Part shown: positions 56,562 through 64,000 of the stretch, one piece after another
Position numbering within the stretch: position 1 is the stretch's first letter
Layout of the letters: each line of letters starts with the position of its first letter
Source: Brevibacillus invocatus
Lineage (GTDB): Bacteria > Bacillota > Bacilli > Brevibacillales > Brevibacillaceae
DNA length: 64,000 nt
Assembly: GCF_003710915.1 (NCBI RefSeq)
Contig: NZ_RHHR01000035.1
Location: 16,425-80,424 of the forward strand
Direction: 5' to 3'
Translations under genes and position numbers: made by a program
Notes under the pieces: model-generated
Databases searched by the model: none
What the model was told of the DNA's origin: nothing
The model's input: the letters and a program-made list of their open reading frames with translations, nothing else

Positions 56562-57557
56562 ATGTCGTTTTTCGGGAACAAGCGACTCATTATAGTACTT
56601 GTAGGCTTGGTCCTGCTAATCTCGGTAGTGGGCTTTACCTCGCGTGAACGGGATAGGCTGACCTGGCCGGAAATGTTTTTCAAGGATGCATTCAGCGTGG
56701 TGCAGGGTATTTTTTATCGCCCTGCCCAGGCTGTTTCCGGCTTTTTTCAGGAAGTGGAAGACGCCTATAGCGTGTATGAGGAAAACAAGGCGCTGAAGGC
56801 CAGCTTGGATCAATACGCTCGATTGACCGCCGAGCTGCATGATGTGAAAGCAGAAAACGAGCGATTGCGCGAAGCATTGCATGCGACAGAGAGCTTGAAG
56901 CTGTATCAGCTCCGTTTCGCAGAGGTGGTTGCCCGTAATCCGGATACCTGGAACAATGTGACGACCATTGATAAAGGGCTTAAACATGGCATTAAAAAAG
57001 ACATGGCTGTCATTACTGCCAAAGGGATGATCGGTCGTGTGCAAAGCGTTGCCAACTTTTCTTCCACCGTCGAGCTGTTAACCAGCTATGAACGACGGAA
57101 CCACATCTCGGCAATTATCCAGACTCAGCAAATGGTGAACGGTGTTGCGACGTATCGCGATGTGAGCGGGGTCGTAGAAGAATACGATCCACAAGAGCGT
57201 CTGCTCATCATGCGGAAAATTCCTTGGGGACTGAAAATTGAAGAAAAGCAGCAAGTGGTTACGTCCGGTCTGGGAGGGGTCATTCCCCGTAACCTCCCGA
57301 TTGGCTACATTGTTAAAGTAGAGCCGGATGATTACGGTCTTACCCAGACAGCCTATGTACAGCCGAGTGCCGACTTTTCACAATTGAACGAAGTGATGGT
57401 CGTTGAGCGCAACTTCACTATCTCGCCCAATGGTGAAGTCATCCCACAACAGTCATCCAACCAGCCAGCCACGAACAACGCATCGAATACAACTCCAACG
57501 ACACCTGCTTCCGGCGCACAGCCCCCGGCATCGACCGCAGTCGGAGGTGGCCAGTAA
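56562..57557 (+). CDS. mreC: Rod-shape-determining protein MreC
   Basis: Bitopic protein: one N-terminal helix (residues 8-25, LIIVLVGLVLLISVVGF), a coiled coil (about 65-110, DAYSVYEENKALKASLDQ and ENERLREALHAT), then two beta-barrel lobes. The C-terminal 40 residues are a low-complexity Asn/Thr/Pro/Gln tail, longer than in many relatives. 331 residues. It starts 14 bases after mreB; its stop overlaps the mreD start by one base. Confidence 0.94.
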   Translation: MSFFGNKRLIIVLVGLVLLISVVGFTSRERDRLTWPEMFFKDAFSVVQGIFYRPAQAVSGFFQEVEDAYSVYEENKALKASLDQYARLTAELHDVKAENERLREALHATESLKLYQLRFAEVVARNPDTWNNVTTIDKGLKHGIKKDMAVITAKGMIGRVQSVANFSSTVELLTSYERRNHISAIIQTQQMVNGVATYRDVSGVVEEYDPQERLLIMRKIPWGLKIEEKQQVVTSGLGGVIPRNLPIGYIVKVEPDDYGLTQTAYVQPSADFSQLNEVMVVERNFTISPNGEVIPQQSSNQPATNNASNTTPTTPASGAQPPASTAVGGGQ

Positions 57558-58084
57558 TGGCGCGCTTTCTGCTGACCATGACGGTGTTGCTGCTGTTCGT
57601 CCTGGAGGGTACGGTCGTGCAGGTGATTTCACCATCAACAGGGGGACTGTCCTGGATGACAGTACCCCGCTTTGCGCTGGTTTGCACGATCCTGATCTCT
57701 ATGTTTTTAGGCAGAAGGGAAGGTCTGTACTACGGACTGGTATTCGGCCTTTTGCAAGACATCCTGTACGGGCAGGTAATCGGGATCTACACCTTTTCGA
57801 TGATGCTGGCCAGCTATTTTTCAGGTCTGATCGTCCTCTTGTTTCAACGGGGGTTTGGTATGGTGCTTATTACCAGTATCCTGATTCTGTTCGGACATGA
57901 ATGGCTTTTGTACAGTATGTATCGCGTGTTTGCTTTGGCTCCGCACGATGTTCAGTGGATCTTGAATAGTCAGATCCTGCCGACAGTCATTCTCAATAGT
58001 CTGTTATCTTTAGTCATGTATATACCGATCCAACGCTTATGCAAGACGATTGAGTCCAAGCGAGAAATGTCTGCGATGGAATAG
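57557..58084 (+). CDS. mreD: Rod-shape-determining membrane protein MreD
   Basis: Integral membrane partner of MreC with about five to six helices; 175 residues. Family features are RFLLTMTVLLLFVLEGTV at the start and LFLGRREGLYYGLVFGLLQDILYG. ATG 57557 is one base into the mreC stop codon and follows GGAGGTGGCC. Cotranscribed with mreBC and probably the PBP gene. Confidence 0.9.
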   Translation: MARFLLTMTVLLLFVLEGTVVQVISPSTGGLSWMTVPRFALVCTILISMFLGRREGLYYGLVFGLLQDILYGQVIGIYTFSMMLASYFSGLIVLLFQRGFGMVLITSILILFGHEWLLYSMYRVFALAPHDVQWILNSQILPTVILNSLLSLVMYIPIQRLCKTIESKREMSAME

Positions 58085-58121
58085 TCAGGTGTGAGATGGA
58101 AATAAGAGGGGGGCAAGATGG

Positions 58122-60554
58122 ATGGAAGAGGAAAAAAAACAAAAATCGACCATTCCAATCCGACTCAATATCTTGTTCGTCATCGTGTTCCTCTTTTTTG
58201 CCGCAATTATTTTGCGACTCGCCTATGTTCAGCTGGTGGAAGGCGAGCAGTATAGACACGAATTGGAAAAGTTTAGCATTCGCGAACTGCCGATTCCGGC
58301 GCCAAGGGGACGGATTCTGGATAAAAACGGGGTCGTGCTCGTCTCCAACAAACCGGTATATACCGTTCAGTATGTAGAGGAGCAAGGGCAGGATATTGAT
58401 GAAGAAAAAGTCGCGGATCGTCTGGCCAAAATATTGATTCCCGATGATAGCAAAATTGGAACGGATCAAGAACTGCTGAAAAAAACGATTGAGCTTCGCT
58501 CGACGCTGCCTGTCGGTTTCAACAGAGAAGAAACGAATGAGCTGAAAGCGAAAATCACTCCGATGCTGCAGCGATTGCCACAGGTGGATGAAGTCGATGC
58601 CATGACAGACCTCGAACTGGTCAAAACAGCGATGTTTGCAGGTTTGCGGGTTCGTTCGCCTTTTCAGGAAAAGCAACGGGCTGAGGTGGAAAAGAAGCTC
58701 AGCGCGATCTTTAAAACCAATGGAAACACACTGGATCTAAATAGCATTTCTGACTGGGAAATGTTCAAGCAAGCTGTAAAAGCGAATGTGGATATGAAGC
58801 TGTCTTTGGATAAAGAAGACCGCGATGATTTGGTTAAAGAGGTAAAGGCACAGCTTCGGCAATTGCCTACGCCTGATCAGCTTTCCACGAAGTCCGACAT
58901 GGATCTTTTGCGTTACGCGTATATGTTTGAGCTGGACGTTGTGCTTCCACTGACAGAGGAACAGCGACTGCATCAATGGCACAAGCTTTCACTTCTGCAG
59001 GAGATGCGTTCCCCGCAGTTGGCTAGCTATATTCCGAGACGGGTGAAAACAAACATTTCCTCAGAGGAAATGTTTCAAATTGAAGAAAGACGTACAGAGC
59101 TGCCAGGGATCAGCGTGGAGCTGGAGCCAGTACGACAAATCATGCAAGACCCCGACGGAACGCCTTTTGCGACCCATATTCTCGGGTACATCAATGCTAT
59201 TCGCCCGGATAGCCTCAAAGAATACCTGGCGCAAGGGTACAACGCGATCGACCGCGTCGGTGTTACCGGATTGGAGAGTTACTACGAGCGGTATTTGCGC
59301 GGCAAGGACGGCATCATGGAAGTCCATGTCAACAAGAACTCCGAGTCTGTAGAGAAGACGATGCGTCAACCGGCCCAACCGGGTAATGACCTTGTGCTAG
59401 CATTAGATTGGCGTTTTCAAAGTAAAGTTGAGGCCATTTTAAAGGAAGAAGTTGAGGCATACAAAAAGCTACCAGCGACGCCAGATGAATTTAAGGAGAC
59501 TCATGTGCTTGTCATGAATCCTAATACTGGTGAGATCTTGGCTATGGCGAGCTATCCAGATTACGATCTAAATCTATATTATGATCGTAAAAAGTTCAAT
59601 GAAAATTACAGTTCACTGATTTTACCCAACGAGGCGAATCGCTTTATTTATACTCCTTACCCACCCGCTTCTACCTATAAACCGCTCTCGGTAATGATTG
59701 CGCTTGAAGAAGGGTTAACAACTCCTACAGAAACTATTTATGATTCTGGCGGATATTCTGTAGGTAATGCCTATAAGCGCAACTGGCGACCAGGAGGACA
59801 TGGACCCGTGAATGCGCGTCGTGCCCTCCAGGTTTCCAACAATACGTACATGTATATCATGGCTGATCGCCTGTTGAAAAAATCCAGTCCATGGCAGAAC
59901 CAGTTCCGTATTCTGGATTATTACAACGCCCAGTTCGGTTTGGGTGTCAAGACAGGAATTGACTTGCCTGGTGAAAACAAAGGCTGGGAAAACCCATATC
60001 TGAACTACGGTAACCTGGCGGATGCGATGATCGGTCAATACGACTTGTTCACGCCGATGCAAATCGCGCAGTACGTGTCTACGATTGCCAATGGCGGCTA
60101 TCGGGTCCGTCCGCATTTGGTGAAGGAGATTCGCCGTGGAACCACAGATCCTCAGGAACCAGGCCAAACCTTGAGTATTATCGAACCGGAAGTGTTAAAT
60201 CGCGTTACGATCGATCCGAAGTACATTCAGGTCATTAAAGAAGGCATGCGCATGGTAACGCAGCCAGGTGGTACAGCAGTTCGAGATCTGAGCAACCTGC
60301 CTTTCGCTGTTGCTGCCAAAACAGGTACCGCACAAACCGGACGCAAAGCAGAGAACGCATTGCTCGTCGGATTTGCCCCTTACGAAAATCCACAGTTGGT
60401 TTTTGTCGTCATTGCGCCAAACAGCTTGAAGGATGGAACCTCCAGCTCAGCTGCAACAGGACCTGTATCCAGACGACTGCTTGAAGCGTATAACGAGTTG
60501 AATCCAGGTGTTCTCACGTCTGTACCCCCAAAAACTCCGGCTCAAGGGCAATGA
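58122..60554 (+). CDS. mrdA: Class B penicillin-binding protein (PBP2/MrdA type) with a four-repeat insert
   Basis: Transpeptidase of the elongation machinery, bitopic with a helix at about residues 16-37. Active-site motifs: SxxK Ser517-Lys520 (PPASTYKPL), SxN in VSNNT and KTG in AAKTGTAQ, all intact. The dimerisation region has APRGRILDKNG around 60-70. Residues about 109-300 hold four imperfect 48-residue repeats, making the protein 810 residues, roughly 100 longer than Bacillus PbpA. Bases 59395-59770, spanning the active serine, are about 39% GC against about 55% just upstream, with different codon use. The ribosome site is weak (GGGGGGCAAG). Position between mreD and minC differs from Bacillus. 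Confidence 0.93.
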   Translation: MEEEKKQKSTIPIRLNILFVIVFLFFAAIILRLAYVQLVEGEQYRHELEKFSIRELPIPAPRGRILDKNGVVLVSNKPVYTVQYVEEQGQDIDEEKVADRLAKILIPDDSKIGTDQELLKKTIELRSTLPVGFNREETNELKAKITPMLQRLPQVDEVDAMTDLELVKTAMFAGLRVRSPFQEKQRAEVEKKLSAIFKTNGNTLDLNSISDWEMFKQAVKANVDMKLSLDKEDRDDLVKEVKAQLRQLPTPDQLSTKSDMDLLRYAYMFELDVVLPLTEEQRLHQWHKLSLLQEMRSPQLASYIPRRVKTNISSEEMFQIEERRTELPGISVELEPVRQIMQDPDGTPFATHILGYINAIRPDSLKEYLAQGYNAIDRVGVTGLESYYERYLRGKDGIMEVHVNKNSESVEKTMRQPAQPGNDLVLALDWRFQSKVEAILKEEVEAYKKLPATPDEFKETHVLVMNPNTGEILAMASYPDYDLNLYYDRKKFNENYSSLILPNEANRFIYTPYPPASTYKPLSVMIALEEGLTTPTETIYDSGGYSVGNAYKRNWRPGGHGPVNARRALQVSNNTYMYIMADRLLKKSSPWQNQFRILDYYNAQFGLGVKTGIDLPGENKGWENPYLNYGNLADAMIGQYDLFTPMQIAQYVSTIANGGYRVRPHLVKEIRRGTTDPQEPGQTLSIIEPEVLNRVTIDPKYIQVIKEGMRMVTQPGGTAVRDLSNLPFAVAAKTGTAQTGRKAENALLVGFAPYENPQLVFVVIAPNSLKDGTSSSAATGPVSRRLLEAYNELNPGVLTSVPPKTPAQGQ
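58446..59021 (+). repeat. Four tandem 48-codon repeats inside the PBP gene
   Basis: The conserved Thr/Ser-Asp pair falls at Asp115, Asp163, Asp211 and Asp259, exactly 48 residues (144 bases) apart. Each unit reads about xTD/SDxE/DLxK/R, then a hydrophobic stretch, then a charged helix. The DNA copies are too diverged to see as a nucleotide repeat. Confidence 0.75.
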
Positions 60555-60725
60555 CATTAGTAATGGTAACGATCCGGAAATGAATACCCTCTCAATCGTG
60601 CTCGCACATTTTTAATGAGAGCTCGATTGAGACTAACCCATGTTCTGCTTTCATTCGGCAAATTTTTCATGTAGAGCAGGAAAGTACTTGTCTGGTGGCG
60701 AATGGTATCGGTCGAGGTGAAACAG

Positions 60726-61397
60726 GTGACGACTGTGAAAAGCAAGGTCACGATCAAAGGGACAAAAGACGGTCTCGTCTTTTTCATGGATGATTCCTGT
60801 TCCTTTGAAGAACTGCTGACCGATTTGCGTGAAAAAATAGAGCATAGCCACCAACAAATCTTGTCAGGTCCGTTGATTCGAGTATCGATCAAGCTGGGCA
60901 AACGATACTGCACTCACGAACAACAAGAGGAATTGACAAAAATTATCCGGCAAAAAGGTAATCTGGTGATCCATTTGGTGGAAGCCGATGTGATCACCAG
61001 AGAAGAAGCATTTGCTGAGCGACTCAAGTCTTCGTTTCACGTGCAAGTGCATACCATTCGTTCTGGACAAGTCCTCGAAATGGAGGGCGATATTCTCCTC
61101 TTGGGAGATGTCAATCCGGGAGGGACGATTCGCAGTACGGGAAGCATTTATGTGCTTGGCCATCTGCGTGGTTATGCACATGCCGGGTTTTCTGGAGATA
61201 CGGAAGCGATTATCGCAGCAGCCGTCATGAATCCGACACAGCTGCGCATCGGTGAAGTGGTCAGTAAACCAGGAGAAGAGTGGACCAAGAATTCAGGCGG
61301 GACAGAATTTGCCTATCTGGAAAACGAGACGATGCTCGTCGCAAAAATGAACTATTTGCCACGGATACGCCCTGAGCTGGGAGAGAAAAAAGCATGA
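60726..61397 (+). CDS. minC: Septum-site determining protein MinC
   Basis: FtsZ-polymerisation inhibitor recruited by MinD. N-terminal domain with VTIKGTKDGLVFFMDDSCSFEELL, and a beta-helical C-terminal domain with SGQVLEMEGDILLLGDVNPGGTIRSTGSIYVLGHLRGYAHAG. I use GTG 60726, spaced 5 bases from GAGGTGA 60714-60720, because it matches the B. subtilis N-terminus; ATG 60702 is possible. 223 residues. The end overlaps an upstream start option of minD. Confidence 0.93.
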   Translation: MTTVKSKVTIKGTKDGLVFFMDDSCSFEELLTDLREKIEHSHQQILSGPLIRVSIKLGKRYCTHEQQEELTKIIRQKGNLVIHLVEADVITREEAFAERLKSSFHVQVHTIRSGQVLEMEGDILLLGDVNPGGTIRSTGSIYVLGHLRGYAHAGFSGDTEAIIAAAVMNPTQLRIGEVVSKPGEEWTKNSGGTEFAYLENETMLVAKMNYLPRIRPELGEKKA

Positions 61398-61423
61398 GGG
61401 TCGAAGGAATAGGGGGATCGGAT

Positions 61424-62218
61424 GTGGGGATCGGAATTGTCGTAACTTCAGGTAAAGGCGGCGTGGGAAAGACAACCACTTCCGCTAATTTGGGAACAGC
61501 GCTTGCCTTGCAGGGGCAAAAAGTATGTATGGTCGACACAGATATCGGGCTTCGCAATCTCGACGTCGTGATGGGATTGGAAAACCGGATCATCTACGAT
61601 TTGGTCGATGTTATAGAAGGAGCATGCCGTCTGCAGCAAGCACTGATCAAGGATAAGCGTTTTGAAAATCTATCCCTACTGCCAGCTGCACAGACCAAGG
61701 ACAAAACAGCAGTCATGCCGGAGCAGATGGAAGAAATCGTCACACAGCTGAAGCGCGAATTTGATTATGTGATCATCGACTGTCCGGCAGGGATCGAACA
61801 AGGCTTCCGCAATGCTGTGGCAGGTGCAGACCAGGCGATTGTCGTCACGACACCGGAGAAAGCGGCAGTACGCGACGCAGACCGTATTATTGGCCTGCTG
61901 GAGCGCGAAAAGGTAGGTATGCCGAAGCTGGTGATCAATCGGGTTCGTTCCCACATGGTTAAAAATGGCGATATGTTGGATGTAGAAGATATTCTGGATT
62001 TGCTAGCCATTGACTTAATTGGTGTTGTGCCAGATGATGATCACGTGATCAAATCGGCCAATTCAGGGGAACCTGTAGTGATGAATCACGAATCCCGTGC
62101 TTCGATTGCATACCGCAACATTGCTCGCAGGCTTTTGGGCGAGGCAGTGCCGCTGCAACCGCTGGAAGAAAAAGCGGGCGTCTTTAAAAAAATGCGTAAA
62201 TTCTTTGGCTTGAAATAG
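61424..62218 (+). CDS. minD: Septum-site determining ATPase MinD
   Basis: Membrane-binding ATPase that positions MinC. Deviant Walker A KGGVGKTT at residues 11-18, GLRNLDVVMGLENRIIYDLVDV, DCPAGIEQG, and a C-terminal amphipathic helix FKKMRKFFG for membrane contact. GTG 61424 follows AGGGGGA 61411-61417 and gives the family N-terminus; ATG 61394, overlapping minC, would add ten residues. 264 residues. Confidence 0.95.
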   Translation: MGIGIVVTSGKGGVGKTTTSANLGTALALQGQKVCMVDTDIGLRNLDVVMGLENRIIYDLVDVIEGACRLQQALIKDKRFENLSLLPAAQTKDKTAVMPEQMEEIVTQLKREFDYVIIDCPAGIEQGFRNAVAGADQAIVVTTPEKAAVRDADRIIGLLEREKVGMPKLVINRVRSHMVKNGDMLDVEDILDLLAIDLIGVVPDDDHVIKSANSGEPVVMNHESRASIAYRNIARRLLGEAVPLQPLEEKAGVFKKMRKFFGLK

Positions 62219-62241
62219 GATAAGGTTTAAAGAAGCAGGCA

Positions 62242-62267
62242 AAAGAACAGGAGCCATCCTGTTCTTT
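62242..62267 (+). terminator. Terminator after minD
   Basis: AAAGAACAGGA 62242-62252 pairs with TCCTGTTCTTT 62257-62267 around a four-base loop. The T-tract is short. Confidence 0.72.
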
Positions 62268-62336
62268 CCTTCTTCACAGACCATTTCATTAGGGCTTCGC
62301 AGAAAAGCGGAAGCCACGTTTTCTAGGAGGAAAAAG

Positions 62337-63467
62337 ATGGACCTGGAAAAACGACATTTAAAAACCCTCGATTGGACCATTCTGATCATTTTGGCTGCAC
62401 TGGGTGTCTTTAGTTATTTGGGCATTTCCGGATCTGCCGCAGGGGTCGATAAGGCACAGCAACAGGTCTTGTGGTACGTGATCGGGTTTATCGTATTGGG
62501 AGGCAGCCTCCTTTTTGATTACAGGCTGTTCTACAATTTTGCCTTTGTCTTGTACGGATTCGGGCTGATCCTGCTGATTGGTGTGTTGCAGACAGCAGCG
62601 ATCAATAATACGCATAGCTGGTACAATCTCGGACCAGTTCTGTTCCAGCCCTCTGAGCCCATGAAGCTGTTTACCATTTTGGCGGTCGCCAGGTATATGG
62701 CAAAACGGGCAGAAGACCCTTATCGCTTTCACTATTTTTACAAGCTGATTCCTGTCGCCTTGCTGGTGATGGTACCGCTGCTTTTGATTCTCATCCAGCC
62801 AGACCTGGGGACAGCATTGGTGTACACAGGCATGCTGGCTACGATGCTGATCGTCGGTGGAATTCGCCTGCTGCACGTGACTTACGTGGGTGGCTTGGTC
62901 GGAAGCTTGGCTGCTGGAATGGTGTTTCTCTACGAGTACAAGCAGGACATCTTCTTCAAGATCATCAAGCCGTATCAATGGGATCGTATCGTTTTCTGGC
63001 TGAATCCCGATCTGGAAGCGATGGGTCGAGGCTTCCAATTGAAGCAGTCGTTAATTGCTATTGGCTCTGGTCAGCTGGTGGGAAAAGGAATCGATACGCC
63101 TACTCAAGCGAGCTTTGGTTGGGTGCCAGTGGGGGAGAGCGACTTCATTTTTACGGTGATCGCTGAAAAGCTGGGCTTTATCGGCGCAGGCCTTTTGATG
63201 ATCCTGTTCTTCTTCCTGATTTATCGCATGGTTCGAATCGCGATGGAAGCAAAGGACCCGTTTGGTGCCTATGTCGTAGCTGGAGTCGTCGGCATGCTGA
63301 CCTTCCAGGTCTTCGAGAACATCGGCATGACCATTCAGCTGATGCCGATTACAGGGATTCCGCTACCCTTCATCAGCTATGGCGGAAGCTCGTTGATTAC
63401 CAACTTTTTGATCATCGGCGTGGTCTTGAATATCGGTATGCGCAAGGACAAGTTGCGCTTTGACTAA
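62337..63467 (+). CDS. rodA: SEDS glycosyltransferase RodA
   Basis: Polytopic peptidoglycan polymerase of the SEDS family, partner of PBP2. About ten helices over 376 residues. Family features: FQPSEPMKLFTILAVARYMA, LLLILIQPDLGTALVY (with the catalytic Asp), GWVPVGESDFIFTVIAEKLGFIGA and the terminal PLPFISYGGSSLITNFLIIGVVLNI. ATG 62337 follows AGGAGGAAAAAG. Located a few genes after mrdA, consistent with one elongation complex. Confidence 0.95.
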   Translation: MDLEKRHLKTLDWTILIILAALGVFSYLGISGSAAGVDKAQQQVLWYVIGFIVLGGSLLFDYRLFYNFAFVLYGFGLILLIGVLQTAAINNTHSWYNLGPVLFQPSEPMKLFTILAVARYMAKRAEDPYRFHYFYKLIPVALLVMVPLLLILIQPDLGTALVYTGMLATMLIVGGIRLLHVTYVGGLVGSLAAGMVFLYEYKQDIFFKIIKPYQWDRIVFWLNPDLEAMGRGFQLKQSLIAIGSGQLVGKGIDTPTQASFGWVPVGESDFIFTVIAEKLGFIGAGLLMILFFFLIYRMVRIAMEAKDPFGAYVVAGVVGMLTFQVFENIGMTIQLMPITGIPLPFISYGGSSLITNFLIIGVVLNIGMRKDKLRFD

Positions 63468-63471
63468 ATGC

Positions 63472-63500
63472 GTGACAAAAGGATAACGTTGTGATAAACT
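63472..63500 (+). promoter_or_regulatory. Promoter of the cold-shock gene
   Basis: GTGACA 63472-63477 and the extended -10 TGATAAACT 63492-63500 with a 17-base spacer. The 5' leader is then about 195 bases, long like those of known csp mRNAs. Confidence 0.55.
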
Positions 63501-63554
63501 CAACCTAAGTTAACCATTTTTACAAGATGCAGTGATTTGATGGATTGGTTATGG

Positions 63555-63612
63555 AGTCGTGCCTTGTTGAGTGACGTCACCATGTCAAATCTCAACGATG
63601 CATGACTTTTTT
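63555..63612 (+). promoter_or_regulatory. Attenuator-like hairpin in the cold-shock leader
   Basis: AGTCGTGC 63555-63562 and GTTGAG 63566-63571 pair with CTCAAC 63591-63596 and GCATGACT 63600-63607, followed directly by TTTTTT. Within the loop TGACGTCA is self-complementary. It looks like an intrinsic terminator placed inside the leader, about 90 bases before the coding start. Confidence 0.5.
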
Positions 63613-63702
63613 GCCTTACCGCAATAGACTCCTGAAGTAAAAACAGGTTAACGCTACACTTCTTCGCCTTACGGGGCGCAATGTTTAGGGAGGTTTTGTT
63701 TC

Positions 63703-63903
63703 ATGCAACAAGGTATCGTAAAATGGTTTAACGCAGAAAAAGGATACGGTTTCATCCAAGTTGATGGAGGAGACGACGTATTCGTACACTACAGCGCGAT
63801 CCAGACAGAAGGTTTCAAATCTCTGGACGAAGGCCAAAAGGTAGAGTTCGAGATCGTTCAAGGAAGCCGTGGACCTCAAGCTGCTAACGTATCTAAACTG
63901 TAA
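63703..63903 (+). CDS. csp: Cold-shock protein, CspA/CspB type
   Basis: RNA chaperone of 66 residues with one cold-shock domain. RNP1 is KGYGFIQV and RNP2 is [26 protein letters not shown] is the family N-terminus. ATG 63703 follows AGGGAGG. The protein can melt RNA and act as a transcription antiterminator, which fits a regulatory hairpin in its own leader. The family member (cspB, cspC or cspD) cannot be told. Confidence 0.96.
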   Translation: MQQGIVKWFNAEKGYGFIQVDGGDDVFVHYSAIQTEGFKSLDEGQKVEFEIVQGSRGPQAANVSKL

Positions 63904-63922
63904 AAATTTTTGTAAATCCAAG

Positions 63923-63954
63923 GACAGTCTCTCTATGGGGAGACTGTCTTTTTT
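63923..63954 (+). terminator. Terminator after the cold-shock gene
   Basis: GACAGTCTCTC 63923-63933 pairs with GGGAGACTGTC 63938-63948, then TTTTTT. Confidence 0.9.
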
Positions 63955-63970
63955 GCTATATAGGAAAGTA

Positions 63971-63997
63971 TATAATTTTGAGGGGCGCAAGCCCCTC
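63971..63997 (+). other. TATAAT element and GC hairpin at the window edge
   Basis: TATAAT 63971-63976 is followed by GAGGGGC 63980-63986 pairing with GCCCCTC 63991-63997. This may be the promoter and leader of the next gene beyond the window; there is no T-tract to make it a terminator. Confidence 0.35.
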
Positions 63998-64000
63998 TAT

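Noticed and set aside
58446..59021. Possible DNA tandem repeat or recent duplication in the PBP gene
   Set aside because: The copies agree only at protein-pattern level; no nucleotide repeat is visible, so it is not a recent duplication or sequencing artefact.

Overview
The window is a gene-dense chromosomal segment of a spore-forming, low-to-medium GC Firmicute. Gene content, gene order and protein similarity point to Brevibacillus or a close relative in Paenibacillales; the genus is an inference. Evidence: sporulation genes (gerM, spoVID, spoIIB, lonB behind a sigma-F-type promoter), strong AGGAGG ribosome sites, a valS T-box leader, a FapR-type operator at fabH, and the Bacillus subtilis-like order racE-gerM-rph-rdgB-ysnB-tig-clpX-lonB-lonA-ysxC-hemAXCDBL-spoVID-ysxE-valS-folC-comC-spoIIB-maf-radC-mreBCD-minCD. 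I saw no rRNA, tRNA, CRISPR array, intact insertion sequence or prophage.

Layout. 1-4.7 kb: start of a reverse-strand gene, then racE, gerM, an MFS transporter remnant, rph, rdgB and ysnB. 4.7-15 kb: protein quality control (tig, clpP, clpX, lonB, lonA), GTPase ysxC and an intracellular GH84 glycosidase. 15-22.5 kb: an EamA exporter on the reverse strand and the early heme operon hemAXCDBL. 22.5-30.2 kb: accessory block with a GyrI-like protein, a lipoprotein polysaccharide deacetylase, a truncated histidine phosphatase, a hydrolase, a secreted 5'-nucleotidase and a PadR/DUF1700/DUF4097 module. 30.2-33.7 kb: late heme genes hemE-hemH-hemY of the coproporphyrin route. 33.8-37.4 kb: spoVID and two tandem kinase-fold spore-coat-type proteins. 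37.4-41.6 kb: a PP2C phosphatase, a HATPase kinase and a STAS protein, forming a partner-switching module with no sigma factor beside it. 41.6-47.4 kb: valS with its T-box, folC and murC. 47.4-51.7 kb: accessory block with an SDR, an acyl-CoA ligase, a broken VOC gene and FapR-type fabH. 51.8-54.6 kb: comC, spoIIB, a DUF4321-like gene and maf. 54.6-64 kb: radC, mreBCD, a long class B PBP, minCD, rodA and a cold-shock gene.

The genes work together in four main themes: cytoplasmic proteolysis and folding, heme synthesis up to coproheme, cell shape and division-site selection (MreBCD-PBP2-RodA plus MinCD), and sporulation. The points most worth a second look are four exact-period 48-residue repeats inside the class B PBP together with an AT-rich segment over its active-site serine; a structured leader with its own sigma-A promoter between lonB and lonA; the orphan partner-switching module; two tandem coat-type kinases that have each lost a different half of the catalytic site; a possible H-type pseudoknot between maf and radC; and an attenuator-like hairpin in the cold-shock leader.
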